DNA from: Adlercreutzia muris
GTDB taxonomy: Bacteria; Actinomycetota; Coriobacteriia; Coriobacteriales; Eggerthellaceae
Length of the DNA: 32,838 nucleotides
Assembly (NCBI RefSeq): GCF_008831045.1
Contig: NZ_WAJS01000029.1
Coordinates: 1 to 32,838 of the forward strand
Reading direction: 5' to 3'
The notes beneath the pieces were generated by a model that searched no databases, had not been told where the DNA came from, and worked only from the letters and a program-made list of their open reading frames with translations. Within the stretch, counting starts at the first letter, position 1. Each line of letters opens with the position of its first letter. The translations under genes and the position numbers were made by a program. Positions 1 to 13,300 of this stretch are shown here, in pieces.

Positions 1-325
1 AAAGGCGATGAAACCGGCGAACCTGCAAGATGGGGAGAAGGACTGGTATGGTCCGAGTTCCATCATGAGACCCCTTATCCCTACGGGGTCGATTAGGCTT
101 CCTTACACACTTTTGTTCCTATATCCCTCATTCCAATAGGTTAATTGCAATATGTATTGCAAAATGTTTTTACATTATGTCAATCTTGGAATCAGTCTAA
201 AGGCTATAACACTGTCAGCTAATGAAATTCTGGTCGTCAGATATTACTATTCGATCTGCGAGGGAGCCGGGACGCTCCCTCCTCATCAACAGACGGAATG
301 GCTACGCGAGTGCCGAGAGAACCGT
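1..325. other. Left-edge region without an assignable gene; AT-rich patch
   Basis: No convincing gene is seen here. Short open frames run off the left edge on both strands: a + frame ending with TAG at 94-96, and a - frame starting ATG ATG near 66-68 behind AAGGGG. Neither is long enough to identify. Bases 100-250 are much richer in A/T than the rest of the window. There is a 6-bp hairpin (GACCCC 69-74 / GGGGTC 85-90) and a perfect 8-bp inverted repeat (GAGGGAGC 260-267 / GCTCCCTC 274-281), the latter without a T-run. The 63-codon frame at 152-343 has no ribosome binding site and ends inside a repeat, so it is not called as a gene. Confidence 0.5.
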
Positions 326-358
326 CCCCTTGACACCCCTTGACACCCCTTGACACCC
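326..358. repeat. 10-bp tandem repeat (about 3.3 copies)
   Basis: The unit TGACACCCCT is repeated at 331-340 and 341-350, with a partial copy at 351-358 and a leading CCCCT. The upstream flank reads AGAGAACCGTCCCCTTGACA. Motifs of the form GGGGACGGTTCT next to TGTCA are, from memory, typical of dispersed REP-like palindromes associated with IS200-like (RAYT) transposases in anaerobic Gram-positives. Assignment to that class is inference. Confidence 0.7.
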
Positions 359-403
359 AAAGCATCCGGTCAGTCGGCAATTATAGTGGAAACCGTCACC
401 CGG

Positions 404-808
404 CTAGAACGTCTCGAGCAACTCGGCCGGGTAGAGGCGCTCGAGGTTGGCGAGCAAGTCGTCGAAAGTGGCGATATAGGAGCCGATGATGTCGTCGGCA
501 AGGCGCCGTGCGAGCATCGCGTCGTAAACATGTTCGGCCGCGTTGCGATCGTCGAGCATGCGCAGCCAGATACCCTCGCCGATAAAGTCGTACGCATCAT
601 AGGCCGCCTTGATGATCCCCCGCGGAGACCCCGTGGCTGCATCCAGCCTACCCTCGTACTCGAGAGTCTTGCGCAGCAGCTTCCAGGAAAGCTCGAATTG
701 CATCGCAAACTTATCGATGATGCCGCTGAGGACGAACTCGTTTTGCAGATCCTGCTCGGGAGCTTGCCGCAGCACGCTCAGGTTCGCCTTATAGTTCGCA
801 TGCTTCAT
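404..808 (-). CDS. HEPN-domain toxin of the HI0074 / HepT type (nucleotidyltransferase substrate-binding protein family)
   Basis: A 134-residue, mainly alpha-helical protein of the HI0074 family. It has the family block FELSWKLLRKTLEYEG (residues 38-53) and the catalytic/target motif RX4HXY as R88-N-A-A-E-H93-V-Y95. In the studied HepT/MntA pair of Shewanella, HepT is an RNase-type HEPN toxin. Its partner MNT enzyme neutralises it by adding AMP to the tyrosine of this motif, and Y95 is the matching residue here. The ATG lies inside the end of the upstream MNT gene with a 20-bp overlap, so the two are translationally coupled. The length is normal for the family. The toxin role is inferred from family and motif. 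A house-keeping nucleotidyltransferase accessory role cannot be excluded. Confidence 0.88.
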   Translation of the reverse strand: MKHANYKANLSVLRQAPEQDLQNEFVLSGIIDKFAMQFELSWKLLRKTLEYEGRLDAATGSPRGIIKAAYDAYDFIGEGIWLRMLDDRNAAEHVYDAMLARRLADDIIGSYIATFDDLLANLERLYPAELLETF

Positions 809-1088
809 AGAGAACGACCCCCTCCTGCGCGATGCGCTCCCGCAGCCCCTCGCCCACCTCTTGGGACATGTCGACGAAATCGAAGGTCAGCAAGGTCGGG
901 CAGCTCTCGTCGAGAATCCCGATGTAGCGGTCGAAAGAAGCGCCGCAAACAGCGAGATCGATATCGCTCTTCTCGGAGAAACGACCCGATGCGCGAGAGC
1001 CGAAGAGGACAACCTTCGCGATCCCGCATTCTCTCGCCTGATCGACGATGAACGCAGTTACTTCTTCTCTCAAGCCGTAGGTATCCAT
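789..1088 (-). CDS. Minimal nucleotidyltransferase (MNT) antitoxin, MntA/HI0073-like
   Basis: A 99-residue protein of the DNA polymerase beta-like minimal nucleotidyltransferase fold. The signature GSX10DXD is intact (G30, S31, D42, D44), giving the Mg/ATP site. In MntA-type antitoxins this enzyme AMPylates the tyrosine of the partner HEPN toxin. An upstream TTG (1103) is also in frame. I chose ATG at 1088 because AAGGA lies 6 nt upstream, while the TTG has no ribosome binding site and falls next to the terminator hairpin. The gene overlaps the HEPN gene by 20 bp. There is almost no room for a separate promoter: a rho-independent hairpin and the tRNA-Asp genes lie directly upstream. Confidence 0.88.
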   Translation of the reverse strand: MDTYGLREEVTAFIVDQARECGIAKVVLFGSRASGRFSEKSDIDLAVCGASFDRYIGILDESCPTLLTFDFVDMSQEVGEGLRERIAQEGVVLYEACEL

Positions 1089-1175
1089 GCTGATCCTTAG
1101 CAAAAAGGCCAGTATCGCTACTGGCCTTTCAGTTCAAATGGCGGGATGTACGAGACTCGAACTCGCGACCTCCGA

Positions 1176-1208
<33 letters not shown>

Positions 1209-1275
1209 ACACCCCGTGGTGTCGCGCTTGAGAAAAAATGGCGGGATGTACGAGACTCGAACTCGCGACCTCCGA

Positions 1276-1308
<33 letters not shown>

Positions 1309-4300
1309 ACACCCCGTCTCAAGCAGCCCGTATAGTATACGCGCAACGATCATTGTGCGCAAGTCCAAATTCAAGAAATTTTTCCCGAATCCGAACTCGG
1401 GCGGAACGAGGGCGCCGAGCGTCCCGCCCCGCCTTACCTTCCTTAGGCCAAATCGCCCGCAGCACGGGCCTTGACGCGATTGGTGTGACCCGGGTAATAG
1501 GCCAGGGGCACATCCTCCACGTCCACCACGACCACGGTCTCGGGCACCGCTCCGGCGGCCACGGCGGCCTCGATGGCGGCAGCGCGGGCAGCGGCGAGGG
1601 CCTCGTCGCGGGGCACGGCATCGTAGTCCACCAGCTCCTCGTAGGTACCGCTCACCTTCGACAGGGCCGAGCCGATGGCATTGGCGCAGCCGGCGTGCTC
1701 GGGAGCGAGCACCTGGCGGGTGCCGGCCAGATCCTGGGGCAGCACGATGGCGCCGCCGCCCACGAGTACCACGTCGATGGGATCGCTCGACACCTTCATC
1801 ACGTCGATGGCATCCTCCACCATGGCGCGGATGGTCTCCATGGCGGCCTCGGCATGAGCCAGGGGCAGCCCGGCCACAAGCGACGCATCACCCACCTCGG
1901 CCATCCCCAGGCGCACCGCCACGTCGGTGGCCGTGCACGTGTCGCCGCCGAACACGAGCGCCCGCTCGGCGATCCGATAACCCACCGAATCGGGGCCCAC
2001 CGTGGCGCTCACGGTGCCGTCGGCGCTCTCGCTCACGCGCACCACCGAACCGCCGCCGAGCCCGATGGACAGCACGTCGGGCATGCGGAAGTTCGTGCGC
2101 ACGCCGCCGATGTTCACCGCCACCCCGCTCTCGCGTGGAAAACCGTTCGACAGAATGCCCAAATCGGTGGTGGTGCCGCCCGCGTCGATGACGATGGCGT
2201 CGTCCACCCCGGTCAGGTAGCTCGCCCCGCGGATGGAATTGGTGGGCCCGCAGGCGATGGTGAGGATGGGATAGCGCCGCGCGTGCTCCATGGTCATGAG
2301 GGTGCCGTCGTTCTGGGACAGGTACACCTCGGCTCCGGTGATGCCCTTGGCGGCTAGGCTCTCGGCGAAGCCCTCGGTAAACCGACGCGACACCTCGTTC
2401 AACGCCGCGTTCAGAATCGTCGCGTTCTCGCGCTCCACCAGGCCCATGGAACCGATCTCGCTGGACACCGAAAGGTGCACCTTATCGCCCAGCACCTCGC
2501 GGGCCACCTCGGCGGCGCGACGCTCGTCATCATCGCGCACCGTGGAGAACACGCAGGACAGGGCCACGGCGTCCACCTTGCCGCGCACTCCCTCGAAGAA
2601 GGCCCGGCAGGCCCCCTCGTCGAAGGCGGCCAGGCGACGGCCGTCGTACTCGAAGCCGCCCTCGATGATGGCCGACCCCCGGCTCACCGCGGCCAGGTCG
2701 TCGGCCCAGTCCACCATGGGCGGGATGCCCACCGAGGCCGGCGCGCCCACGCGTAGCACGGCCACATTCGCCAGGTTGCGGCGCTCCACGATGGCGTTGG
2801 TGCACTGGGTGGTGCCGAGCATGGCCCGGCCGATGAGGGCGCGGTCGGCCCCGCTGGCCTCCAGCACCGCATCCACCGCATCCATGATGCCCGTGTAGAT
2901 ATCGTCGGATGTGGGCCGCTTCACCGCGGCCACCACCGCATCCTGCTCGTCGATGAGCACGGCGTCGGTGTTGGTGCCGCCCACGTCGATGCCGAGTTTG
3001 TACATGGCCCTATTCCCCCTTCTGCCCGCAGAGCTCTTCCACGGGCACGTAATCCACGTCGATGCCGAAATAGCGCGGCCCCACCAGATCGAGTCCGCGT
3101 GGAGTGCGCCACATATCGAAGCAGGTAAGCCCCACGGCCAGCACCCGCTTGCCGTACTTGAGCGCATCAGTGGGCACGGGAATGAACGTCTCCGGGTCCA
3201 CCAGGCAGATGAGGTCGGGCACCGTGGCGCGCACCTCGCCGTCCACCACGCACTGCAAGTTCTCGTTCTGGAAGTCGACGAAGGCGCGACTGCCGCGGTA
3301 CTCGCCGATGCCCTCGAGCACGGCTCGGCCGAAGTTGAAGGCCCCCCGCGTCTCGCGCAGCACATCGGCGATCTTGCCCTTGAACAGCTTGAACCCGCCG
3401 GTGAAGTGCAGGAAGTACTCCTCGGGGGTCATGCCGGCCGCCGCGGCGCCCTCTTTGGCGGTGCGGATGGCGTGCCCCAGCTTCTGGGACCGCGTCACGA
3501 TGCCGTGGACTCCGTAGGCCTTCACCGTGGGGGCATCCATGCAGTACAGGGCGATGGTCAGCGTGCCGCCGCAGGTGGTGGTGGCGGCCCGTGCGATGTC
3601 CTCGGTCCACTTGTTCGTCACCGTGGACAGCACCCCGGCGTTGCCCTTCTCGTCGATGAAGGCCATGGGGCTCGCGCTGGCCCCGCCGATGGCGAAGGTG
3701 GCCATCTGCAGCTCGGGGAAAGCGCGGCCCATGCCGTCGGCGTCCACCATGGGGATGCCGAGGCGCGCGGCGCAGGCGATGGGCAGCATGGAGTTCACGC
3801 CGCCGGCCTCGGCGGGCATGGTGGCGTAGACCGGGCGGTTGAAGAACATGCCCACCATGTCGAAGAGACGATGGAACTCGTGGGCCCCCACGCCCTTCTC
3901 GGTGAGGATGGTGGGCGCGCCCATGGACGCGCTCGGCACCACGAAGGCGTCGTCGGGCAGCTCGTCGGCGCCGATAAGCCGCACCGGTCCGCACTCGCGC
4001 ACGGCGGCCATGGCCGTCAGCTTGCCGATGTAGGGGTCGCCGCCCCCGCCGGCGCCCAGCAGCGTGGCGCCCAGGGCGATGTCCTCGATGTCGTTCAGGC
4101 CGATCTCTCTCATAAAGCCTCTCTCTCAGGTTCGAAGTCTGCAACGGTATCGCAGGCCGCGGCACGCTCGGCGCCGTGGGCCGTAGAGGTATCGGGGGTG
4201 CGCCAGCGCACCGGCCCCGTGAAGCGGCGCCGGCCCGTGGCGTAGTAGACCAGGGTATAGGAAAGTATCGAGGCTGCAAGCGCGTTTACCGGCCCCAGGA

Positions 4301-7300
4301 AGAAGGGCAAGCTGAGAAAGGCCAGCCCCGGCACTTCGGCGAAGGCGCCGCCCGTGACCAGACCCACGATCACACCCGCCCCGAGGGCCGCCGCACCGGG
4401 CACCGAGAAGCCTTCGACGAGCTCCACGTTCTCGGGCCGCGCGCGGCGCACGATCCAGTAGTCGGCCACCACCGCGCCGGCCAGGGCCGGGGCCGTAGCC
4501 GACAGAAACGACAGGAACATCTCGAACTGCCCCAAGATGCCCCCCAAGGCCAGCGCGATGCCGGCGATGCCCGCCACGAGCGTCGTCACCTTGCTGCCGC
4601 TCTCGTCGCGGCCGAGCATGACGGCGAAGCCGAGACCGGCGGAGTACACGTTGCTCGCGTTCACCGTCCAGGCCGACAGTACCAGGGCCAGAAGTCCCAC
4701 CGCAGGAAGGCCGATGGAGTTCATGAGCACCGCCACGTCCCCCTCGCCGGTCACGATGGCCAAAGCCGCTGCGCAGGCGAGCGCCACCAGGGCCGCGGGC
4801 AGCACTCCCACCACGCAGGACAGCACCGCGTCGCGGCGCGTGCGGGCGAAGCGCGCGATGTCGCCGGCGGTGAACCCCGCGAAGGCGAACAGCCCGATGG
4901 CCAGGTTCACCCCGGTCAGAAAGCCGATGGCGTCGGCGGGCGCAGGGGCAAAAGCAACCAGGGGCCCCACCCCGCCCTCACCAGCCAAAGATGCGGCCAC
5001 CCCGTAGAGGCAGACTGCCATGAGGAAGGGCGCCGCCACGGTGGACAGCCAGCGCAGCCCCGAGAAGCCGATCACCGCCGTGACCAGCATGAGCAGCCCC
5101 AGTCCCAAAGCGCAGGCCCATTCGGGAGCCGCGACAGTGAAGGTGGCCGCCAGCATAAGCGACAGCGACGCGCCGCACACGGCCGTCTGCACACCGAACC
5201 AGCCCACGGTCACCACGCCCACGATGAGCGACACGACCCAGCGCGCCCCGCCAACACCGAGGGCCGGGGCCGCCAGCAGCGCCGTCGGCGCGCCGGTGTC
5301 CGACGCCTGCATCGAAACGAAGCACATATATATGACGATGAAGCCAAAGCCCGCCAAGGTGGCCAAAGCCGAGCCGCCCAGACCCAGGCCCAGCCCCAAA
5401 GCCGCTCCCACCATCAGCGTCGGGGCGCTGAACATGCCCCCGGCGCGGATGACGGCGATGGTCTTCCAACCCTTGCGGTCCGCCTCGTCGACGTACAGAT
5501 CGGCGCCGAGTCCCTTCGATTCCATGGCGGGCGCATCCCCTTTCCAATCTCTCGCGCACCGTCCCCACGGCGCGAATCAAACCCTGCCAGCATACCATCG
5601 CGGCGCGGAAACCGCCGTTTAGCGACGGGTGGAACCAGGCAGACGGATTCCTTTCCCATTGGAAACACAAATGAAAAGCAAGCAAGATATTATTTCTCCA
5701 TTCTGCATTCAGCAGAAGCACATGTATCGGCAGCGCCGGTCCGATGGGGAAAGACGCCGCGCCGCCGCTTTTGAGAGAGAAGGATTGCCTATGACAACTG
5801 AAAAGCAATTCGAAGAGGCCGCCGAAGCCGAGAACCGCGACATAGATTACTCGCTGTCGCGCGTTCCCGCCAGCGCCAAGCAGCCGTTCTGGCGCATCCT
5901 CTTCATCCGTATCGGCGCCATCTGCTGCGTGTCCCAGCTGATGCTGGGCGCCGCCCTCGGCTACGGCATGACGTTCTTCGACGCCTTCGTCTGCACTATG
6001 CTCGGCTCGGTGCTGCTGCAGGTCGTCAGCTGGGCGCTCGGTACCGCCGCGGCTCGCGAGGGCCTGTCCACCAGCCTTCTTTCCCGCTGGTGCGGTCTGG
6101 GCAAAGGCGGCTCGGCCCTGTTCGGCGGCGTGGTCGCCATCTCCATGGTCGGCTGGTTCGGCGTGCAGAACTCGGTGTTCGGCCAGGGCATGGCCTCCAT
6201 CGTGCCCTTCACCGACTTCCTCGGCACCGAGGAGATCATTCCCGGCGTGACCGGCGAGTACATCCTGTGGGCCATCATCACGGGCCTGTCCATCACCCTG
6301 CTCGTGGTGTTCGGCATCAAGGCCATCGCTAACTTCGCCACCATCTTCGTGCCGCTGTTCGTCATCGTGGTCATCGTGGCCGCCGCCATCGTGCTGCAGG
6401 GCCACTCCATCGGCGAGCTCATCGCCGCGGCTCCTCCGGGACCGGCTTTGTCGATCGGCGCTGGCACGACCATGGTCGCCGGTGGATTTATCGCCGGTGC
6501 CATCTGCACCCCCGACTACGCCCGCTTCCTGAAGAACGGCAACCAGGTGTTCTGGATGACGCTCATCGGCACCTTCCTGGGCGAGCTGGGCATGAATCTC
6601 TTGGCCGTGCTTCTGGCCAACGCCATGGGCACCGAGAACGTCGTCGACATCATGATGGGCACCTCCGGCATCATCGGCGTGATCATCGTGGTCGCCTCCA
6701 CCGTGAAGCTGAACGACATCAACCTGTACTCGTCCAGCCTCGGCCTAGCCACCATGATCAACGCCCTGTTCAACAAGGTGTCCAACCGCAACGCCCTGGT
6801 GTGGGCCCTCGGCATCGTGGGCACCGTGCTGTCGGTGGTGGGCATCATCAACTACTTCACGAGCTTCCTCACCCTGCTCGGCGTGGCCATCCCGCCCGTG
6901 GCCGGCATCATGGTGGTGGACTACTTCTTCCTGCGCCGCAGCCGCGCCGTCCTGGAGGAGACCCGCAAGGAAGGCATCCTGCCCCGGCGCGTGGAGAACT
7001 GGAACCCCATCACCATCATCTGCTGGCTCGTGGGCTTCGGCATCGGCGAAGTGTCCAGCATCTATGCCATCGGCATCCCGGGCCTGAACTCGCTCATCCT
7101 GGCGGGCCTGCTGTACTGGGTCGTCATGGTGGTGGCCGCCCGCGTCAAGGGCGTGCAGAACATCACCTTCAAGGAGACCGACGAGGTGCTATAAGCCGCA
7201 GCGCACCGCACGCGCAGAAAGGGCGCCGGAAGCATTTCCGGCGCCCTTTCTTTATGGGATGGGGCAGAAAAACGAGCCGCCCGCCTAGGGCAGCAGCACG

Positions 7301-10300
7301 TCGTCGTAGAGCTCGGGGCGACGGTCGCGCAGGTAGGGCGGGTAGCGGCCGTCCATGCGGCCCGCAGCCACATCCGCCAGGTCGATGTCGGCGACAAGGA
7401 CGCCCTCGGCCTCCCCCTCCAGCTCAGCGATGATGTGACCGCGCGGATTGCTCACATAGGAATGGCCCGGCATCACCAGATCGTCCTCTATACCGTAGCG
7501 GTTCACGCAAGCCGTATACACCGTGTTCTCCAAAGCACGGGAGGGGCCGTTGAGATACCAGCCGTCCATGTCCTCCTTGCACCAAGCGGCCAGGCACAGC
7601 ACCAGATCGCACCCTTTCAGAGCCAGCATGCGGGCCGTCTCCGGGAAACCCATGTCGTAGCAGATCATGACGCCCACACGTCCGAAGTCGGTGTCGAACA
7701 CGCCGCCGCCGTTGCCGCCGCGGAAGTAGAAGCGCTCGAGCGCCCACAGGTGCTGCTTGTCGTAGGTGCCCAGCAGGTTGCCCTCCCGATCGATGAACAC
7801 CGAGCTGTTGTAGGGCACGGCGGTCAGCTCGCGGGTGAGGGCCACGCCGGCGGCCACGTAGCACCCGCCGGCCCGGGCCGCCTCCTGCAGCGCGCGCACC
7901 GTGGGGCCGTCCACCGGCTCCACCAGGTCGCCCAGGATGGGCCCGATGGCGTTCAGCTGGTAGCCCGTGGAGAACAGCTCGGGCAGCAGCACCAAATCGG
8001 CGCCGGCCTCGGCGGCCTCGGCGATCATCTGACAGGCGCGCTCGGTGTTCTTGGCGGGGTTGCCCAGCTCGGACTCGAACTGGATAAGGACGAGACGCAC
8101 TGGACGAGATTCAGTCATGGGGCCTCCTCACAGCATCAAATCGCCCACGGCCTTCACGCGGATGCACAGGGCATCGCCGAGGTAGGCCATGGGGATATCC
8201 TCGACTTCGATCACTTCCACCGTGGCCGGATCGGCGCCGGCAGCGATAGCCTCGTCGCAAGCGCGGCGCTTCGACTCCTCGATGGCCTGGGCGCGGGGCG
8301 TCTCGGACAGCGAGAACACCTTGGCGATCTGGCCCGACACCTGGGCGATGGCGCTGCCGATGGCGTTGGCCACGCCGAAGTGCGGCGGACGCAGCACCGC
8401 GCTCGCCCCTTCCAGGGCCTCGGGCGCCAGGATGGAACCGCCGCCCACGAGCACCACCTTCACGTCGCCGGCCGAGGTCTTCATGGCGTCCACGGCGTCC
8501 TCGATGATGCGGACGATCTCGGCATAGCCGCGCTCCACCAGATCGGCGTCGAGCGAGGATGCGAGCGACGCGTCGCCCACCCCGGGCGCCAACCCCCGGG
8601 CTGCCACGATGTCGGTGGCCGTGACCACATCACCCCCGAACACGAGCGCGTCGCGGGTCACGCGAAAGCCCACGGAATCGGGGCCCACGGCGACCGAGCC
8701 GTCCTCGGCGCGGCGCACGATGGAGCCGCCGCCGAGCCCGACGCTCACCAGGTCGGGCATGCGGAAGTTCGTGCGCACATCGCCGATCTCCACGGCCACC
8801 ATGGACTCGCGGGGAAAACCGTGGGACAGCACGCCCACATCCGTGGTGGTGCCGCCGATGTCCACGACGATGGCGTCCTTCTCCTGGGTGAGGAACGACG
8901 CTCCGCGGATGGAGTTGGTGGGACCGCAAGCGATGGTGAAGATGGGATAGCGCTTGGCGTAGTCCACCGACATGAGGGTGCCGTCGTTCTGGCCGAGGTA
9001 CACGGCCACATCCACGATACCCTCGGCGGCCAGCGCCTCCTCGAAGCTGTCGGCCGTGGTGCGGGCCACGTCCACCAGCGCGGCGTTCAGAATGGAGGCG
9101 TTCTCGCGCTCCAGAAAGCCGAGCGAGCCGATCTCGGAGGACACCGAGATGGGGAACTCCTTGCCGAGCTCGGCGCGCAGCACCTCCACGGCACGGCGCT
9201 CGTGGGCATCGGACACCGGCGAGAACACGCTCGTGACCGCCACGGACTCGAAGCCCTCCTCGCGCACCACGCGGGCCACCTCGCGGATCTCGTCCTCGAT
9301 AAGCGCGCTGATCTCGCGGCCATCGAACTCGTGGCCGCCGTGCACCAGAAAGTCGCGCACGCGCATGGCGCTCTTCAGCTCCTCGGGCCAGTCGGCCATG
9401 CAGCTGATGGCCGTAGTGGCCGGGGCCCCGATGCGCAGGGCGGCCACCTTGTTCAGGCGGCGGCGCTCCACGATGGCGTTGGTGCAGTGGGTGGTGCCCA
9501 GCATGGCAAATCCGATGTTCGCCGCAGCCTCGAGGCCGATCTGGGAAACCACCTCGTGCATGGCGGCCTTGATGCCGCCCATGACGTCCTCGGTGGTGGG
9601 GCTCTTGGTAGAGGCGACCAGGTTCAGGTCGCCGTCGATGATCACGGCGTCGGTGTTGGTGCCGCCCACATCGATGCCCAAGCGCCAGGTGCGCTTCTCC
9701 TCTGCCATTATCGGCCTCCTTCCGTCGCCGCCAGTTCCTCGACGGGCACGTAGTCCAAGTCGTAGCCGAAGGCGCGCGGCCCCACGACCGCCAGGCCCTC
9801 GGGGGTGCGCCACTGATCGTCGCAGGGCATGCCCACCACCACGATGCGGGCACCGTACTTCAGGCCCTCGGTGGTCACCGGCGTGCCGGATTCCATATCC
9901 AGCGACATGATGAGGTCCGGCGAGGTGCACAGGGCCCGGCCGTCGGCCCGGGCGATGATGTTCTCGTTCTGGAACTCGATGACCAGCTCGCGGCCCTTGT
10001 CGTCGTCCAGGCCGGCCACCACGGCCCGCCCGCGCACGAACATGCCGTCGGTGTTGCGCTCAACATCGACCACCTTGCCCTTGAACAGGCGGTGCCCGCG
10101 GGTGACCTCGAGCACGGCGGCGATGGGGTCGGCGTGCATCTCACGGGCCTCGCGCAGGGTGCGGCCAATCTTCTCGCACAGCGTGGGCGTGCCGGGAATG
10201 GCGAAGTCCTTCAGCTGGCGGCCGGTGCACATGTAGGAGGCCAGAATGGTGTAACCGCCCATGACCGAGGTGGCCTGGCGGGCGATGCGCTCGAGCCAGC

Positions 10301-13300
10301 GATCGTCGATGGCGCGCACAGTGACGGTGTTGCCCTTCTCATCGGCGAGCACCGCCGGCTGGCCCTTCACGCCGTTGATGCCCAGCGTGGTCATCTGCAG
10401 CTCGGGAAAGGCACGGCCCATCAGATCGCAGTCCACCACGGGGATGCGACGGGTGGCGCCGAGAATGAACGGGATGGTGGAGTTCACGCCGCCGGCCTCC
10501 ACGGCGTAGATGGCGTAGGGCTCCACGCCCAGCTCCTTCACCATCTCGTCGTAAGTGGCCATGGGCTCCAGGCCGCTGCAGATCTTCTCCACCATGATGG
10601 TGGGGGCGCCCATCATCTGGGACACCACCACGACGGCATCGTCGGGCACCTCGTCCGGCGTGATCAGTTCCACGTCGCCGTACTTGCGAATGGCCTCGAT
10701 GGCCATAAGCTTGCCCACATACGGGTCTCCCCCGCCGCCGGCGCCCAGCACCGTGGCGCCCAGGGCCATATCCTCGATTTCATCGACTCCGATAAAGCGT
10801 CTCATAATGGCATGTCCCCTTCGGTCGTTACATACTTGAGTGAGATTGTAGTCGAAAAGCGCTGACCCGACGTTACCCTCTCGGCCGCGCAGCGTTAAAA
10901 TGACGCACACGGTCATAACAGAAAGGGTTTCCCATGATTCTCAAGCAATTGATCGAGCTGTACGACCTACTGGACTCCCCCGCCGCCAGCGGCGAGGCGG
11001 CCCTGGCCTATCTACGCTCCATCGATCCGGACTGCGACGCCGAGACCTACCCGCTCACCGGCACCAAGGGCTCCACCGATATGATCCGCATCCGCATCCC
11101 CGGCACGAACGGTCGCGCCGTCGGCGGCGATGCCCCCACCATCGGTCTTCTGGGCCGCCTGGGCGGCCTGGGCGCGCGCCCGGAGCGCATCGGGTTCGTG
11201 TCCGACGGCGATGGGGCGCTCGTGGCCCTGGCCTGCGCGGCGAAGCTCTTGTCCATGCGCGTTCGCGGGGATATGCTCCCCGGCGACGTGTTCGTGTCCA
11301 CTCACATCTGTCCCCATGCCCCCACCGCGCCCCACGAGCCGGTGCCCTTCATGGGCTCGCCGGTGTCCATGGCCGAGGTGAACCGCGAGGAGGTGGGCGA
11401 CGGCGCCGCCGAGACGGGCGCATGGCCCCTGGACGCCGTGCTGTCGGTGGACACCACCAAGGGCAACCGCATTATGAACGAGCGCGGCTTCATGATCTCG
11501 CCCACGGTGAAGGAGGGCTGCATCCTGCCCGTGAGCGACGACTTGGTGACCCTGGCCGAGATGGCCTCGGGCCGCCGCGCGCGCACCTACCCCCTGTCCA
11601 TGAACGACATCACGCCCTACGGCAACGGGCTGTACCACCTGAACTCCATCTTACAGCCCGCCACCGCCACCGCCGCGCCCGTGGTGGGCGTGGCGGTCAC
11701 CACCGAGGTGCCGGTGCCCGGCTGCGCCACGGGGGCCACGCACCTGACCGACCTGGACGAGACCGGCAGCTTCATGATCGAGGTGGCCAAGGCCTTCGGC
11801 GCGGGCAGCTGCGCCTTCTACGATCCGGCCGAGCTTAAGCGCTTCCATGCCCGCTACGGATCCATGGCCCATCTGCAGACCATGGGCAACCTCCCCGCGG
11901 AGAACGAACATGCCTAGGACCGGCGTGCTCGGGGCGAGCGACGATCTGCGCCGGGCCCGGGCCATCTTGACCCGCAACGCCAGCCTAACCGCGAAGGAGA
12001 GCCTGACCGTGGTCACCGATGATGCGACCCGCGAGGTGGGCGAGCTGTTCTACGCCGCCGGCTGCGAGCTGGGCGCCACCACGGCCCTGCTGGTGATGCC
12101 CGAGGGCCGTGTGGCCGGGGAGGAGCCGCCCTCGGCCGTGGCCGCGGCCATGGCGTCGGCCGATGTGGCCCTGTGCGCCACGGCCAAGTCGCTCACCCAC
12201 ACCCGGGCCCGCATCAACGCCGCCGCGGAGGGCACCCGCGTAGTCACCATGCCGGGCATCACCCTCTCCATGCTCCAGGCCGGGGCCTGCTGCGCCGACT
12301 ACGAGCGCGTGGAAGCGCTCACCGCCGCGATGACCGCCCGCCTGGACGCGGCCCGGACGGCCCGCATCGAGAAGGACGGCCACACCCTGGCCTTGAACCT
12401 GGACGGGCGCCCCGGCGTGCCGAGCCCGGGCGTGTTCCGCACACCGGGGGCCAGCGGGAACTTCCCGTCGGGCGAGGCGTACATCGCGCCTGTGGAGGAC
12501 GCAGGAAGCGGCACCATGGTCATCGACGGCAGCATGGTGGGCATCGGGCGCTTGAGCGAGGCCGCCCCGATGATCGTGCACCTGGAGAACGGCCGCCTTA
12601 CGGCCATCGAAGGCGGCGATGAGACCGGCCCCTACGCCGAGCGCCTGGCCGTGCTGTTCGAGCGCCCCGAGAACGGCACCATCGCCGAGCTGGGCATCGG
12701 CACCAACGAGTGCGCCCTGCTGACGGGCAACATCCTCGAGGACGAGAAGATCTACGGCACCGTGCACATCGCCTTCGGCACCAACGCCTCCTTCGGGGGC
12801 GCCACCACGGCCGACTGCCACCTGGACGGCATCATCGTAAACCCCACGCTGTACCTGGACGACGAGCTGGTCATCGATCGCGGAACCTTCGTGGCCTGAG
12901 GCTACGGGGCTGGGGGGCTGCGGACGGAGCTGCGGCACCGACCCACGCCGAGGCCGTGCAACCTGTCCCGAACCGCAAGCGGGGCGCCTGCAGGCGCCCC
13001 GCTTTTCTTATCGCTGCCACACAAAGACCGCTTCCGCCCCGCGGAGCGTCCGCTCCCCTTCTAGGCCTCGCGCAGGCTGCCCTCGAAGGTGAAACGGCCC
13101 ATCTTGGTGCCGCCGAGCACGTGGATGTGCAGGTGCCCCACCGTGGCGGCGGAATCGGGGCCGGTGTTCACCACGGTGCGGTAGCCGCTCTCGCCGACGC
13201 CCTTCAAGCGCGCCACCTCGGGCACCATGGCCATCATATGGCCGATAACCTCGGCGGGCACCCCGTCGGCCAGGTTGTCGTAGTGCACCTTCGGCACGAT